Shown here: positions 13,615-26,650 of the stretch, piece after piece
Layout of the letters: each line of letters begins with the position of its first letter
Position numbering within the stretch: position 1 is the stretch's first letter
NCBI RefSeq assembly: GCF_000003605.2
Contig: NW_003144526.1
Location: forward strand, 1-64,000
Length of the DNA stretch: 64,000 nt
Direction of reading: 5' to 3'
From: Saccoglossus kowalevskii
Lineage: Eukaryota; Hemichordata; Enteropneusta; Harrimaniidae
The notes under the pieces: generated by a model
Told to the model about the DNA's origin: nothing
The model's input: the letters and a program-made list of their open reading frames with translations, nothing else
Database searches by the model: none
Made by a program: the position numbers and the translations under genes

Positions 13615-14360
13615 CAAAATGTGATACTTTGTCACACACACAGTGGTCTAAACAAAATGTGATACTTTGTCATACACACAGTGTGCTAAACAAAATGTGA
13701 TACTTTGTAACACACACAGTGGTCTAAACAAAATGTGATACTTTGTCACACACACAGTGGTCTAAACAAAATGTGATACTTTGTCACATACACAGTGGTC
13801 TGAACAAAATGTGATACTTTATCACACATACAGTGATCTAAACAAAATGTGATATTTTGTAACACACACACAGTGGCCTAAACAAAATGTGATACTTTGT
13901 CACACACACCGTGGTCCAAACAAAATGTGATATATTGTAACACACACAGTGGTCTAAACAAAATGAAATACTTTGTCTCACACAGTGGTCTAAACAGAAT
14001 GTTATACTTTATCACACACACAGTGGTCTAAACAAAATGTGATACTTTGTCACACACACAGTGTTCTAAACAAAATGTGATACTTTGTCACACACAGTGG
14101 TCTGAACAAAATGTGATACTTTGTCATTCACACATAGGTCTAAACAAAATGTGATACTTTGTCACACTCAGTTGTCTAAACAAAATTAGATACTTTGTAA
14201 CACAAACAGTGGTCTAAACAAAATGTGATACTTTATCACACACACAGTGGTCTGAACAAAATGTGATACTTTGTCACACACACAGTGGTCTAAACAAAAT
14301 GTGATACTTTGTCACGCACACAGTGGTCTAAACAAAATGTGATACTTTGTAACACACACA
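13615..14360 (+). repeat. Segment copied at about 54072-54817
   Basis: The spacing is 40457 bp. Shared rare features are the extra CA before GTGGCC, CACACCGTGGTCCAAAC, GATATATTG and TAAACAGAATG (13995 and 54452). Across roughly 700 bp I noted about five substitutions (TAATC, GAAATAC/GAGATAC, GTCATTC/GTCACTC, CACTCAGTTG and GTCACGCAC), under 1% by rough count. Confidence 0.8.
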
Positions 14361-14390
14361 GTGGTCTAAACAAAATGTGATACTTTGTCA

Positions 14391-15200
14391 CATACAGCGT
14401 GTTAAACGAAATGTGTTACATTATCACACACACAGTGGTCTGAACAAAATGTGATACTTTGTCACACACACAGTGGTCTAAACAAAATGTGATACTTTGT
14501 CACACACACAGTGGTCTAAACAAAATGTGATACTTTGTCACACACACAGTGTGCTAAACGAAATGTGATACTTTATCACACACACCGCGGTCTAAACAAA
14601 ATGTGATACTTTGTCACACACAGTGGTCTAAACAAAATGTGATACTTTATCACACACACAGTGGTCTAAACAAAATTTGATACTTTGCCACACACACAGT
14701 GGTCTAAACAAAAAGTGATACTTTATCACACACACATTGTGCTAAACAAAATGTGATACTTTGTCACACACAGTGTGCTAAACAAAATGTGATACTTTGT
14801 CACACACACAGTGCTCTAAACAAAATGTGATACTTTGTAACACACACAGAGGTCTAAAAAAAATGTGATACTTTATCACACACACAGTGGTCTGAACAAA
14901 ATGTGATACTTTGTCACACACACAGTGGTCTGAACAAAATGTGATACTTTGTCACACACACAGTGGTCTAAACAAAATGTGATACTTTGTCATACACACA
15001 GTGTGCTAAACAAAATGTGATACTTTGTAACACACACAGTGGTCTAAACAAAATGTGATACTTTGTCACACACACAGAGGTCAAAACAAAATGTGATACT
15101 TTGTCACATACACAGTAGTCTGAACAAAATGTGATACTTTATCACACATACAGTGATCTAAACAAAATGTGATACTTTGTAACACACACAGTGGCCTAAA
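14391..15200 (+). repeat. GCGTGTTAAACGAAATG cassette, related to 26808-27423
   Basis: It opens with the most diverged recurrent monomer (CATACAGCGTG, TTAAACG, GTGTTACATTATC). From CCGCGG at 14585 it aligns with 26808 (spacing 12223 bp), sharing AGGTCTAAAAAAAATG, CAGAGGTCAAAAC and CAGTAGTCTGAAC. A further relative lies at about 40860-41520. Confidence 0.75.
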
Positions 15201-15400
15201 CAAAATGTGATACTTTGTCACACACACAGTGGTCTAAACAAAATGTGATACTTTGTCACACACACAGTGGTCTAAAGAAAATGTGATACTTTGACACATA
15301 CAGTGATCTAAACAAAATGTTATACTTTGTCACACATACAGTGATCTAAACAAAATGTGATACTTTATCACACACACAGTGGTCTGAACAAAATGTGATA
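15060..15400 (+). repeat. Segment copied at 21522-21862
   Basis: The spacing is 6462 bp. The shared order is CAGAGGTCAAAAC, CAGTAGTCTGAAC, CATACAGTGATCT, GTGGCC, TCTAAAGAAAATG, TTGACACATACAG and GTTATAC with CATACAGTG (15319 and 21781). Confidence 0.7.
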
Positions 15401-16335
15401 CTTTGTCACGCACACAGTGGTCTGAACAAAATGTGATACTTTGTCACACACACAGTGATCTAAACAAAATGTGATACTTTGTCATACACACAGTGTGCTA
15501 AACAAAATGTGATACTTTGTAACACACGGCAGTGGTCTAAACAAAATGTGATACTTTGTCAGACACACAGTGGTCTAAACAAAATGAGATACTTTGTCAC
15601 CACACAGTGGTCTAAACAAAATGTGATACTTTGTCACACACACAGTGGTCAAAACAAAATGTGATACTTTGCAACACACACAGTGGTCTAAACAAAATGT
15701 GATACTTTGTCACACACACAGTGGTCTAAACAAAATGTGATACTTTGTCACACACACAGTGGTCTAAACAAAATGTGAAACTTTGTCACACACACAGTGG
15801 TCAAAACAAAATGAGATACTTTGTCACACACACAGTGGTCTAAACAAAATGTGATACTTTGTAACACACACAGTGGTCTAAACAAAATGTGATACTTTAT
15901 CACACACACAGTGCTCTAAACAAAATGTTATACTTTGTAACACACACAGTGGTCTAAACAAAATGTGATACTTTATCACACACACAGTGGTCTGAACAAA
16001 ATGTGATACTTTGTCACACACACAGTGGTCTGAACAAAATGTGATACTTTGTCACACACACAGTGGTCTAAACAAAATGTGATACTTTGTAACACACACA
16101 GTGGTCTAAACAAAATGTGATACTTTGTCACACACACAGTGGTCTAAACAAAATGTGATACTTTGTCACACACACATTGGTCTAAACAAAATGTGATACT
16201 TTGTCACACACACAGTGGTCTAAACAAAATGAGATACTTTGTCACACACACAGTGGTCTAAACAAAATGTGATACTTTGTAACACACACAGTGGTCTAAA
16301 CAAAATGTGATACTTTATCACACACACAGTGGTCT

Positions 16336-16560
16336 AAACAAAAATGTGATACTTTGTCACACACACAGTGATCTGAAACAAAATGAGATACTTTGTCACC
16401 GCACAGTGGTCTAAACAAAAATGTGATACTTTTGTCTACACACACAGTGGTCTAAACAAAATGTGATACTTTGTCACACACACAGTGGTCTAAACAAAAA
16501 TGTGATACTTTGTAACACACACAGTGGTCTAAACAAAAATGTGATACTTTGTCACACACA
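16336..16560 (+). repeat. Cluster of monomers with one extra A
   Basis: Within about 220 bp several successive units have AAAAATG instead of AAAATG, one has TCTGAAACAAAATG, and one has TTTTGTCTACAC. Homopolymer length changes clustered like this can reflect slippage or long-read consensus errors. Confidence 0.55.
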
Positions 16561-16889
16561 CAGTGGTCTAAACAAAATGTGATACTTTGTCACACACACA
16601 GTGGTCTAAACAAAATGTGATACTTTGACACATACAGTGATCTAAACAAAATGTGATACTTTGTCACACATACAGTGATCTAAACAAAATGTGATACTTT
16701 ATCACACACACAGTGGTCTGAACAAAATGTGATACTTTGTCACACACACAGTGGTCTGAACAAAATGTGATACTTTGTCACACACACAGTGGTCTAAACA
16801 AAATGTGATACTTTGTCATACACACAGTGTGCTAAACAAAATGTGATACTTTGTAACACACACAGTGGTCTAAACAAAATGTGATACTT

Positions 16890-17300
16890 TGTCACACACA
16901 CAGTGGTCTAAACAAAATGTGATACTTTGTCACATACACAGTGGTCTGAACAAAATGTGATACTTTATCACACATACAGTGATCTAAACAAAATGTGATA
17001 CTTTGTAACACACACAGTGGCCTAAACAAAATGTGATACTTTGTCACACACACAGTGGTCTAAACAAAATGTGATACTTTGTCACACACACAGTGGTCTA
17101 AACAAAATGTGATACTTTGACACATACAGTGATCTAAACAAAATGAGATACTTTTTCACACACACAGTGGTCTAAACAAAATGTGATACTTTGTCACACA
17201 CACAGTGGTCTAAACAAAATGAGATACTTTGTCACCACACAGTGGTGTAAATAAAATGTGATACTTTGTCACACACACAGTGGTCTAAACAAAATGTGAT
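16890..17300 (+). repeat. Segment copied at 48352-48762
   Basis: Both copies contain GAGATACTTTTTCACAC (CTTTTTCAC at 17151 and 48613, spacing 31462 bp) preceded by TTGACACATACAGTGATCT and followed by CACCACACAG and TAAATAAAATG. The similar unit at 29320-30510 has the ordinary CTTTGTC. Confidence 0.7.
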
Positions 17301-17810
17301 ACTTTGTCACACACAGTGGTCTAAACAAAATGTGATACTTTGTAACACACACAGCGGTTTAAACAAAATGAGATACTTTGTCACACTCAGTGGTCTAAAC
17401 AAAATGTGATACTTTGTAACACACACAGTGTGCTAAACAAAATGTGATACTTTGTCACACACACATTGGTCTAAACAAAATGTGATACTTTGTCACACAC
17501 ACAGTGGTCTAAACAAAATGTGATACTTTGTCACACACACAGTGGTCTAAACAAAATGTTATACTTTGTCACACACACAGTGTGCTAAACAAAATGTGAT
17601 ACTTTGTCACACACACAGTGGCCTAAAAAAATGTGATACTTTGTAACACACACAGTGTGCTAAACAAAATGTGATACTTTGTCACACACACAGTGCTCTA
17701 AACAAAATGTTATACTTTGTAACACACACAGTGTTCTAAACAAAATGTGATACTTTATCACACACACAGTGGTCTGAACAAAATGTGATACTTTGTCACA
17801 CACACAGTGG

Positions 17811-18000
17811 TTGAACAAAATGTGATACTTTGTCACACACACAGTGGTTAAACAAAATGTGATACTTTGTAACACACACAGTGGTTTAAACAAAATGTGA
17901 TACTTTGTCACACACACAGTGGTTTAAACAAAATGTGATACTTTGTCACACACACAGTGGTTAAACAAAATGTGAAACTTTGTCACACACACAGTGGTTA
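17811..18000 (+). repeat. Run of GTGGTTAAAC-type monomers
   Basis: Five or so consecutive units have lost or changed the C of GGTCT (GTGGTTGAAC, GTGGTTAAAC, GTGGTTTAAAC) while their other halves stay canonical. The local run suggests tandem spread of a changed unit or a local consensus error. Confidence 0.55.
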
Positions 18001-19309
18001 AACAAAATGTTATACTTTGTAACACACACAGTGGTCTAAACAAAATGTGATACTTTATCACACACACAGTGGTCTGAACAAAATGTGATACTTTGTCACA
18101 CACACAGTGATCTGAACAAAATGAGATACTTTGTCACCACACAGTGGTCTAAACAAAATGTGATACTTTGTAACACACACAGTGGTCTAAACAAAATGTG
18201 ATACTTTGTCACACACACAGTGGTCTAAACAAAATGTGATACTTTGTCACACACACAGTGGTTTAAACAAAATGTGATACTTTATCACACACACAGTGGT
18301 CTGAACAAAATGTGATACTTTGTCACACACACAGTGGTCTGAACAAAATGTGATACATTGTCACACACACAGTGGTCTAAACAAAATGTGATACTTTGTA
18401 ACACACACAGTGGTCTAAAGAAAATGTGATACTTTGTCACACACACAGTGGTCTAAACAAAATGTGATACTTTGTCACACACACAGTGGTCTAAACAAAA
18501 TGTGAAACTTTGTCACACACACAGTGGTCTAAACAAAATGAGATACTTTGTCACACACACAGTGGTCTAAACAAAATGAGATACTTTGTCGCACTCAGTG
18601 GTCTAAACAAAATGTGATACTTTGTAACACACACAGTGTGCTAAACAAAATGTGATACTTTGTCACACACACATTGGTCTAAACAAAAATGTGATACTTT
18701 GTCACACACACAGTGGTCTAAACAAAATGTGATACTTTGTCACACACACATTGATCTAAACAAAATGTGATACTTTGTCACACACACAGTGGTCTAAACA
18801 AATGAGATACTCTGTCACACACACAGTGGTCTAAACAAAATGTTATACTTTGTAACACACACAGTGGTCTAAACAAAATGTGATACTTTATCACACACAC
18901 AGTGGTCTGAACAAAATGTGATACTTTGTCACACACACAGTGATCTGAACAAAATGAGATACTTTGTCACACACACAGCGGTCTAAAAATGTGATACTTT
19001 GTCACACACACAGTGGTCTAAACAAAATGTTATACTTCGTCACACACACAGTGTGCTAAACAAAATGTGATACTTTGTCACACACACAGTGGCCTAAAAA
19101 ATGTGATACTTTGTCACACACACAGTGGTCTGAACAAAATGTGATACTTTGTCACACACACAGTGGTCTAAACAAAATGAGATACTTTGTCACACACACA
19201 GTGGTCTAAACAAAATGTGATACTTTGTCACACACACAGTGGTCTAAACAAAATGAGATACTTTGTCACCACACAGTGGTCTAAACAAAATGTGATACTT
19301 TGTCACACA

Positions 19310-19980
19310 CACAGTGGTCTAAAGAAAATGTGATACTTTATCACACACTCAGTTGTATGAACAAAATGTGATACTTTGTCACACACACAGTGGTCTAAAC
19401 AAAATGTTATACTTTGTAACACACACAGTGGTCTAAACAAAATGTGATACTTTATCACACACACAGTGGTCTGAACAAAATGTGATTCTTTGTCACACAC
19501 ACAGTGGTCTGAACAAAATGTGATACTTTGTCACACACAGTGGTCTAAACAAAATGTGATACTTTGTAACACACACAGCGGTCTAAACAAAATGAGATAC
19601 TTTGTCACACTCAGTGGTCTAAACAAAATGTGATACTTTGTAACACACACAGTGTGCTAAACAAAATGTGATACTTTGTCACACACACATTGGTCTAAAC
19701 AAAATGTGATACTTTGTCACACACACAGTGGTCTAAACAAAATGTGATACTTTGTCACACACAGTGGTCTAAACAAAATGTGATACTTTGTCACACACAC
19801 AGTGGTCTAAAAAATGTGATACTTTGTCACACACACAGTGGTCTAAACAAAATGTTATACTTTGTCACACACACAGTGTGCTAAACAAAATGTGATACTT
19901 TGTCACACACACAGTGGCCTAAAAAAATGTGATACTTTGTAACACACACAGTGTGCTAAACAAAATGTGATACTTTGTCA
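19310..19980 (+). repeat. Segment copied at about 58592-59262
   Basis: The spacing is 39282 bp. Shared features are TCTAAAGAAAATG, ACTCAGTTGTATGAAC (19352 and 58634), GTGATTC, CAGCGG, CACTCAG, ACACATTGG and TCTAAAAAATG. Differences seen include GTGGTCTGAAC against GTGGCCTGAAC, CACACAGTGG against CACACTGTGG and GGCCTAAAAAAATG against GGCCTAACAAAATG. Confidence 0.75.
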
Positions 19981-22090
19981 CACACACAGTGCTCTAAACA
20001 AAATGTTATACTTTGTAACACACACAGTGGTCTAAACAAAATGTGATACTTTATCACACACACAGTAGTCTGAACAAAATGTGATACTTTGTCACACACA
20101 CAGTGGTCTGAACAAAATGTAATACTTTGTCACACACACAGTGGTCAAAACAAAATGTGATACTTTGTAACACACACAGTGGTCTAAACAAAATGTGATA
20201 CTTTGTCACACACACAGTGGTCTAAACAAAATGTGATACTTTGTCACACACACAGTGGTCTAAACAAAATGTGAAACTTTGTCACACACACAGTGGTCAA
20301 AACAAAATGAGATACTTTGTCACACACACAGTGGTCTAAACAAAATGTGATACTTTGTAACACACACAGTGGTCTAAACAAAATGTGATACTTTATCACA
20401 CACACAGTGCTCTAAACAAAATGTTATACTTTGTAACACACACAGTGGTCTAAACAAAATGTGATACTTTATCACACACACAGTGGTCTGAACAAAATGT
20501 GATACTTTGTCACACACACAGTGGTCTGAACAAAATGTGATACTTTGTCACACACACAGTGGTCTAAACAAAATGTGATACTTTGTCATACACACAGGGT
20601 GATAAACAAAATGTGATACTTTGTAACACACACAGTGGTGTAAACAAAATGTGATACTTTGTCAGACACAGTGGTCTAAACAAAATGTGATACTTTGTCA
20701 CATACACAGTGGTCTGAACAAAATGTGATACTTTATCACACATACAGTGATCTAAACAAAATGTGATACTTTGTAACACACACAGTGGCCTAAACAAAAT
20801 GTGATACTTTGTCACACACACAGTGGTCTAAACAAAATGTGATACTTTGTCACACACACAGTGGTCTAAACAAAATGTGATACTTTGACACATACAGTGA
20901 TCTAAACAAAATGAGATACTTTGTCACACACACAGTGGTCTAAACAAAATGTGATACTTTGTCACACACACAGTGGTCTAAACAAAATGAGATACTTTGT
21001 CACCACACAGTGGTCTAAATAAAATGTGATACTTTGTCACACACACAGTGGTCTAAACAAAATGTGATACTTTGTCACACACAGTGGTCTAAACAAAATG
21101 TGATACTTTGTAACACACACAGCGGTCTAAACAAAATGTGATACTTTGCCACACACACAGGGGTCTAAACAAAAAGTGATACTTTATCACACACACATTG
21201 TGCTAAACAAAATGTGATACTTTGTCACACACAGTGTGCTAAACAAAATGTGATACTTTATCACACACACAGTGCTCTAAACAAAATGTGATACTTTGTA
21301 ACACACACAGAGGTCTAAACAAAATGTGATACTTTATCACACACACAGTGGTCTGAACAAAATGTGATACTTTGTCACACACACAGTGGTCTGAACAAAA
21401 TGTGATACTTTGTCACACACACAGTGGTCTTAACAAAATGTGATACTTTGTCATACACACAGTGTGCTAAACAAAATGTGATACTTTGTAAACACACACA
21501 GTGGTCTAAACAAAATGTGATACTTTGTCACACACACAGAGGTCAAAACAAAATGTGATACTTTGTCACATACACAGTAGTCTGAACAAAATGTGATACT
21601 TTATCACACATACAGTGATCTAAACAAAATGTGATACTTTGTAACACACACAGTGGCCTAAACAAAATGTGATACTTTGTCACACACACAGTGGTCTAAA
21701 CAAAATGTGATACTTTGTCACACACACAGTGGTCTAAAGAAAATGTGATACTTTGACACATACAGTGATCTAAACAAAATGTTATACTTTGTCACACATA
21801 CAGTGATCTAAACAAAATGTGATACTTTATCACACACACAGTGGTCTGAACAAAATGTGATACTTTGTCACACACACAGTGATCTGAACAAAATGAGATA
21901 CTTTGTCACCACACAGTGGTCTAAACAAAATGTGATACTTTGTAACACACACAGTGGTCTAAACAAAATGTGATACTTTGTCACTACACAGTGGTCTAAA
22001 CAAAATGTGATACTTTGTCACACACACAGTGGTCAAAACAAAATGTGATACTTTGTCACACACAGTGGTCTAAACAAAATGTGATACTTT

Positions 22091-22245
22091 GTAACACATA
22101 CAGCGGTCTAAACAAAATGAGATACTTTGTCACACTCAGTGGTCTAAACAAAATGTGATACTTTGTAACACATACAGCGGTCTAAACAAAATGAGATACT
22201 TTGTCACACTCAGTGGTCTAAACAAAATGTGATACTTTGTAACAC
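22091..22245 (+). repeat. 74-bp two-monomer tandem duplication
   Basis: A CACATACAGCGG unit plus a GAGATAC / CACACTCAG unit (38 + 36 bp) occurs twice in a row, with CAGCGG at 22101 and 22175. The CATACAGCGG type recurs near 44589, 45755 and 46507. Confidence 0.75.
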
Positions 22246-24449
22246 ACACAGTGTGCTGAACAAAATGTGATACTTTGTCACACACACATTGGTCTAAACA
22301 AAATGTGATACTTTGTCACACACACATTGGTCTAAACAAAATGTGATACTTTGTCACACACACAGTGGTCTAAACAAAATGTGATACTTTGTCACACACA
22401 GTTGTCTAAACAAAATTTGACACTTTGTCACACACACATTGGTCTAAACAAAATGTGATACTTTGTCACACACACAGTGGTCTAAACAAAATGTGATACT
22501 TTGTCACACACAGTGGTCTAAACAAAATGTTATACTTTGTCGCACACACAGTGTGCTAAACAAAATGTGATACTTTGTCACACACATACTGGTCTGAACA
22601 AAATGTGATACTTTGTAACACACACACTGCTCTAAACAAAATGTTATACTTTGTAACACACACAGTGGTCTAAACAAAATGTGATACTTTGTCACACACA
22701 CAGTGGTCTGAACAAAATGTGATACTTTGTAACACACACAGTGCTCTAAACAAAATGTTATACTTTGTAACACACACAGTGGTCTAAACAAAATGTGATT
22801 CTTTGTCACACACACAGTGGTCTGAACAAAATGTGATACTTTGTCACACACACAGTGCTCTAAACAAAATGTGATATTTTGTCACACACACAGTGTGCTA
22901 AACAAAATGTGATACTTTGTCACACACACAGTGGTCTAAACAAAATGAGATACTTTGTCACCACACACAGTGGTCTAAACAAAATGTGATACTTTGGTCA
23001 CACACACAGTGGTCTAAAGAAAAATGTGATACTTTGTCACACACACAGTGGTCTAAACAAAATGAGATACTTTGTCACACACACAGTGGTCTAAACAAAA
23101 TGTGATACTTTGTCACACACACAGTGGTCTAAACAAAATGAGATACTTTGTCACACACACAGTGGTCTAAACAAAATGTGATACTTTGTCACACACACAG
23201 TGGTCTAAACAAAATGAGATACTTTGTCACCACACAGTGGTCTAAACAAAATGTGATACTTTGTCACACACACAGTGGTCAAAACAAAATGTGATACTTT
23301 GTCACACACACAGTGGTCTGAACAAAATGTGATACTTTGTCACACACACAGTGGTCTAAACAAAATGTGATAATTTGTCACACACAGTGGTCTGAACAAA
23401 ATGTGATACTTTGTCACTCACACATAGGTCTAAACAAAATGTGATACTTTGTCACACACAGTTGTCTAAACAAAATGTGATACTTTGTAACACAAACAGT
23501 GGTCTAAACAAAATGTGATACTTTATCACACACTCATTGGTATGAACAAAATGTGATACTTTGTCACACACACAGTGGTCTAAACAAAATGTTATACTTT
23601 GTAACACACACAGTGGTCTAAACAAAATGTGATACTCTATCACACACACAGTGGTCTGAACAAAATGTGATTCTTTGTCACACACACAGTGGTCTGAACA
23701 AAATGTGATACTTTGTCACACACAGTGGTCTAAACAAAATGTGATACTTTGTAACACACACAGCGGTCTAAACAAAATGAAATACTTTGTCACACTCAGT
23801 GGTCTAAACAAAATGTGATACTTTGTAACACACACAGTGTGCTAAACAAAATGTGATACTTTGTCACACACACATTGGTCTAAACAAAATGTGATACTTT
23901 GTCACACACACTGTGGTCTAAACAAAATGTGATACTTCGTCACACACATTGGTCTAAACAAAATGTGATACTTTGTCACACCCACAGTGGTCTAAAAATG
24001 TGATACTTTGTCACACACACAGTGTGCTAAACAAAAATGTGATACTTTGTACACACACAATGGTCTAAAAAATGTGATACTTTGTCACACACACATTGTG
24101 CTAAACAAAATGTGATACTTTGTCACACACACAGTGGTCTAAACAAAATGTGATACTTTGTAACACACACAGTGGTCTAAACAAAATGTGATACTTTGTC
24201 ACACACACAGTGGTCTAAACAAAATGTGATACTTTTGTCACACACACAGTGGTCTAAACAAAATGTGATACTTTGTCACACACACAGTGGTCTAAACAAA
24301 ATGAGATACTTTGTCACACACACAGTGGTCTAAACAAAATGTGATAACTTTGTCACACACACAGTGGTCAAAACAAAATGTGATACTTTGTCACACACAC
24401 AGTGGTCTGAACAAAATGTGATACTTTGTCACACACACAGTGGTCTAAA

Positions 24450-24742
24450 CAAAATGTGATACTTTGTCACACACAGTTGTCTAAACAAAATGTGATACTT
24501 TGTAACACAAACAGTGGTCTAAAGAAAATGTGATACTTTATCACACACTCAGTGGTATGAACAAAATGTGATACTTTGTCACACACACAGTGGTCTAAAC
24601 AAAATGTTATACTTTGTAACACACACGGTGGTCTAAACAAAATGTGATACTTTATCACACACACAGTGGTCTGAACAAAATGTGATACTTTGTCACACAC
24701 ACACAGTGGTCTGAACAAAATGTGATACTTTGTCACACACAC
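24450..24742 (+). repeat. Segment copied at 51501-51793
   Basis: The spacing is 27051 bp. Both copies show TTGTCT, CACAAACAG, TCTAAAGAAAATG, ACTCAGTGGTATGAAC, GTTATAC, CACACGGTGG and an extra CA before GTGGTCTGAAC. Confidence 0.75.
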
Positions 24743-26070
24743 AGTGTTCTAAACAAAATGTGATACTTTGTCACACACAGTGGTCTGAACAAAATGTGAT
24801 ACTTTGTCAATCACACATAGGTCTAAACAAAATGTGATACTTTGTCACACACAGTTGTCTAAACAAAATTTGATGCTTTGTAACACAAACAGTGGTCTAA
24901 ACAAAATGTGATACTTTATCACACACACAGTGGTCTGAACAAAATGTGATACTTTGTCACACACACAGTGGTCTAAACAAAATGTGATAGTTTGTCACAC
25001 ACACAGTGGTCTAAACAAAATGTGATACTTTGTAACACACACAGTGGTCTAAACAAAATGTGATACTTTGTCACACACACAGTGGTCTAAACAAAATGAG
25101 ATATTTTGTAACACACACAGTGGTCTAAACAAAATGAGATACTTTGTCTCACACAGTGGTCTAAACAAAATGTTATACTTTATCACACACACAGTGGTCT
25201 AAACAAAATGTGATACTTTGTCACACACACAGTGTTCTAAACAAAATGTGATACTTTGTCACACACAGTGGTCTGAACAAAATGTGATACTTTGTCACTC
25301 ACACATAGGTCTAAACAAAATGTGATACTTTGTCACACACAGTTGTCTAAACAAAATTAGATACTTTGTAACACAAACAGTGGTCTAAACAAAATGTGAT
25401 ACTTTATCACACACACAGTGGTCTGAACAAAATGTGATACTTTGTCACACACACAGTGGTCTAAACAAAATGTGATAGTTTGTCACACACACAGTGGTCT
25501 AAACAAAATGTGATACTTTGTAACACACACAGTGGTCTAAACAAAATGTGATACTTTGTCACACACACAGTGGTCTAAACAAAATGAGATATTTTGTAAC
25601 ACACACAGTGGTCTAAACAAAATGAGATACTTTGTCTCACACAGTGGTCTAAACAAAATGTTATACTTTATCACACACACAGTGGTCTAAACAAAATGTG
25701 ATACTTTGTCACACACACAGTGTTCTAAACAAAATGTGATAATTTGTCACACACAGTGGTCTGAACAAAATGTGATACTTTGTCACTCACACATAGGTCT
25801 AAACAAAATGTGATACTTTGTCACACACAGTTGTCTAAACAAAATGTGATACTTTGTAACACAAACAGTGGTCTAAACAAAATGTGATACTTTATCACAC
25901 ACACAGTGGTCTGAACAAAATGTGATACTTTGTCACACACACAGTGGTCTAAACAAAATGTGATAGTTTGTCACACACACAGTGGTCTAAACAAAATGTG
26001 ATACTTTGTAACACACACAGTGGTCTAAACAAAATGTGATACTTTGTCACACACACAGTGGTCTAAACAA
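24705..26070 (+). repeat. 488-bp higher-order unit, about 2.8 tandem copies
   Basis: The marker GATAGTTTG (its G at 24990, 25478 and 25966) repeats at exactly 488 bp, which is 13 monomers of 36-38 bp. Each copy has, in order: GTGTTCT, a 36-bp unit with TCTGAAC, CACTCACACATAGG, TTGTCT, CACAAACAG, TTATCAC, TCTGAAC, GATAGTTTG, GTAAC, GAGATATTTTG, GTCTCACACAG and GTTATAC. The third copy ends near 26070, where it switches to a CACATACAGTGGTCTGAAC run. A few differences separate copies, such as GTCAATCAC in copy 1, AATTTGATGC/AATTAGATAC/AATGTGATAC, and GATAATTTG before copy 3. Confidence 0.85.
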
Positions 26071-26587
26071 AATGTGATACTTTGTCACATACACAGTGGT
26101 CTGAACAAAATGTGATACTTTATCACACATACAGTGATCTAAACAAAATGTGATATTTTGTAACACACACAGTGGCCTAAACAAAATGTGATACTTTGTC
26201 ACACACACAGTGGTCTAAACAAAATGTGATACTTTGTCACACACACAGTGTTCTAAACAAAATGTGATACTTTGTCACACACAGTGGTCTGAACAAAATG
26301 TGATACTTTGTCACTCACACATAGGTCTAAACAAAATGTGATACTTTGTCACACACAGTTGTCTAAACAAAATTAGATACTTTGTAACACAAACAGTGGT
26401 CTAAACAAAATGTGATACTTTATCACACACACAGTGGTCTGAACAAAATGTGATACTTTGTCACACACACAGTGGTCTAAACAAAATGTGATACTTTGTC
26501 ACACACACAGTGGTCTAAACAAAATGTGATACTTTGTAACACACACAGTGGTCTAAACAAAATGTGATACTTTGTCACACACACAGT

Positions 26588-26650
26588 GATCTACAAAATA
26601 TGAGACATTATCTCACACACACAGTTCTCAAAACAATATGAGATACTTTG
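26588..26650 (+). repeat. Strongly diverged monomer pair
   Basis: The units read GTGATCTACAAAATATGAG, ACATTATCTCACAC and CAGTTCTCAAAACAATATG. They depart from the consensus at many positions while neighbours on both sides are near-consensus. I did not see this exact combination elsewhere in the window. Confidence 0.7.

Noticed and set aside
14583-14592. CCGCGG as a regulatory or CpG-rich site
   Set aside because: It arises from two single changes in one monomer (CACCG plus GCGG) and has only one other copy seen, at about 26808 in the related cassette.
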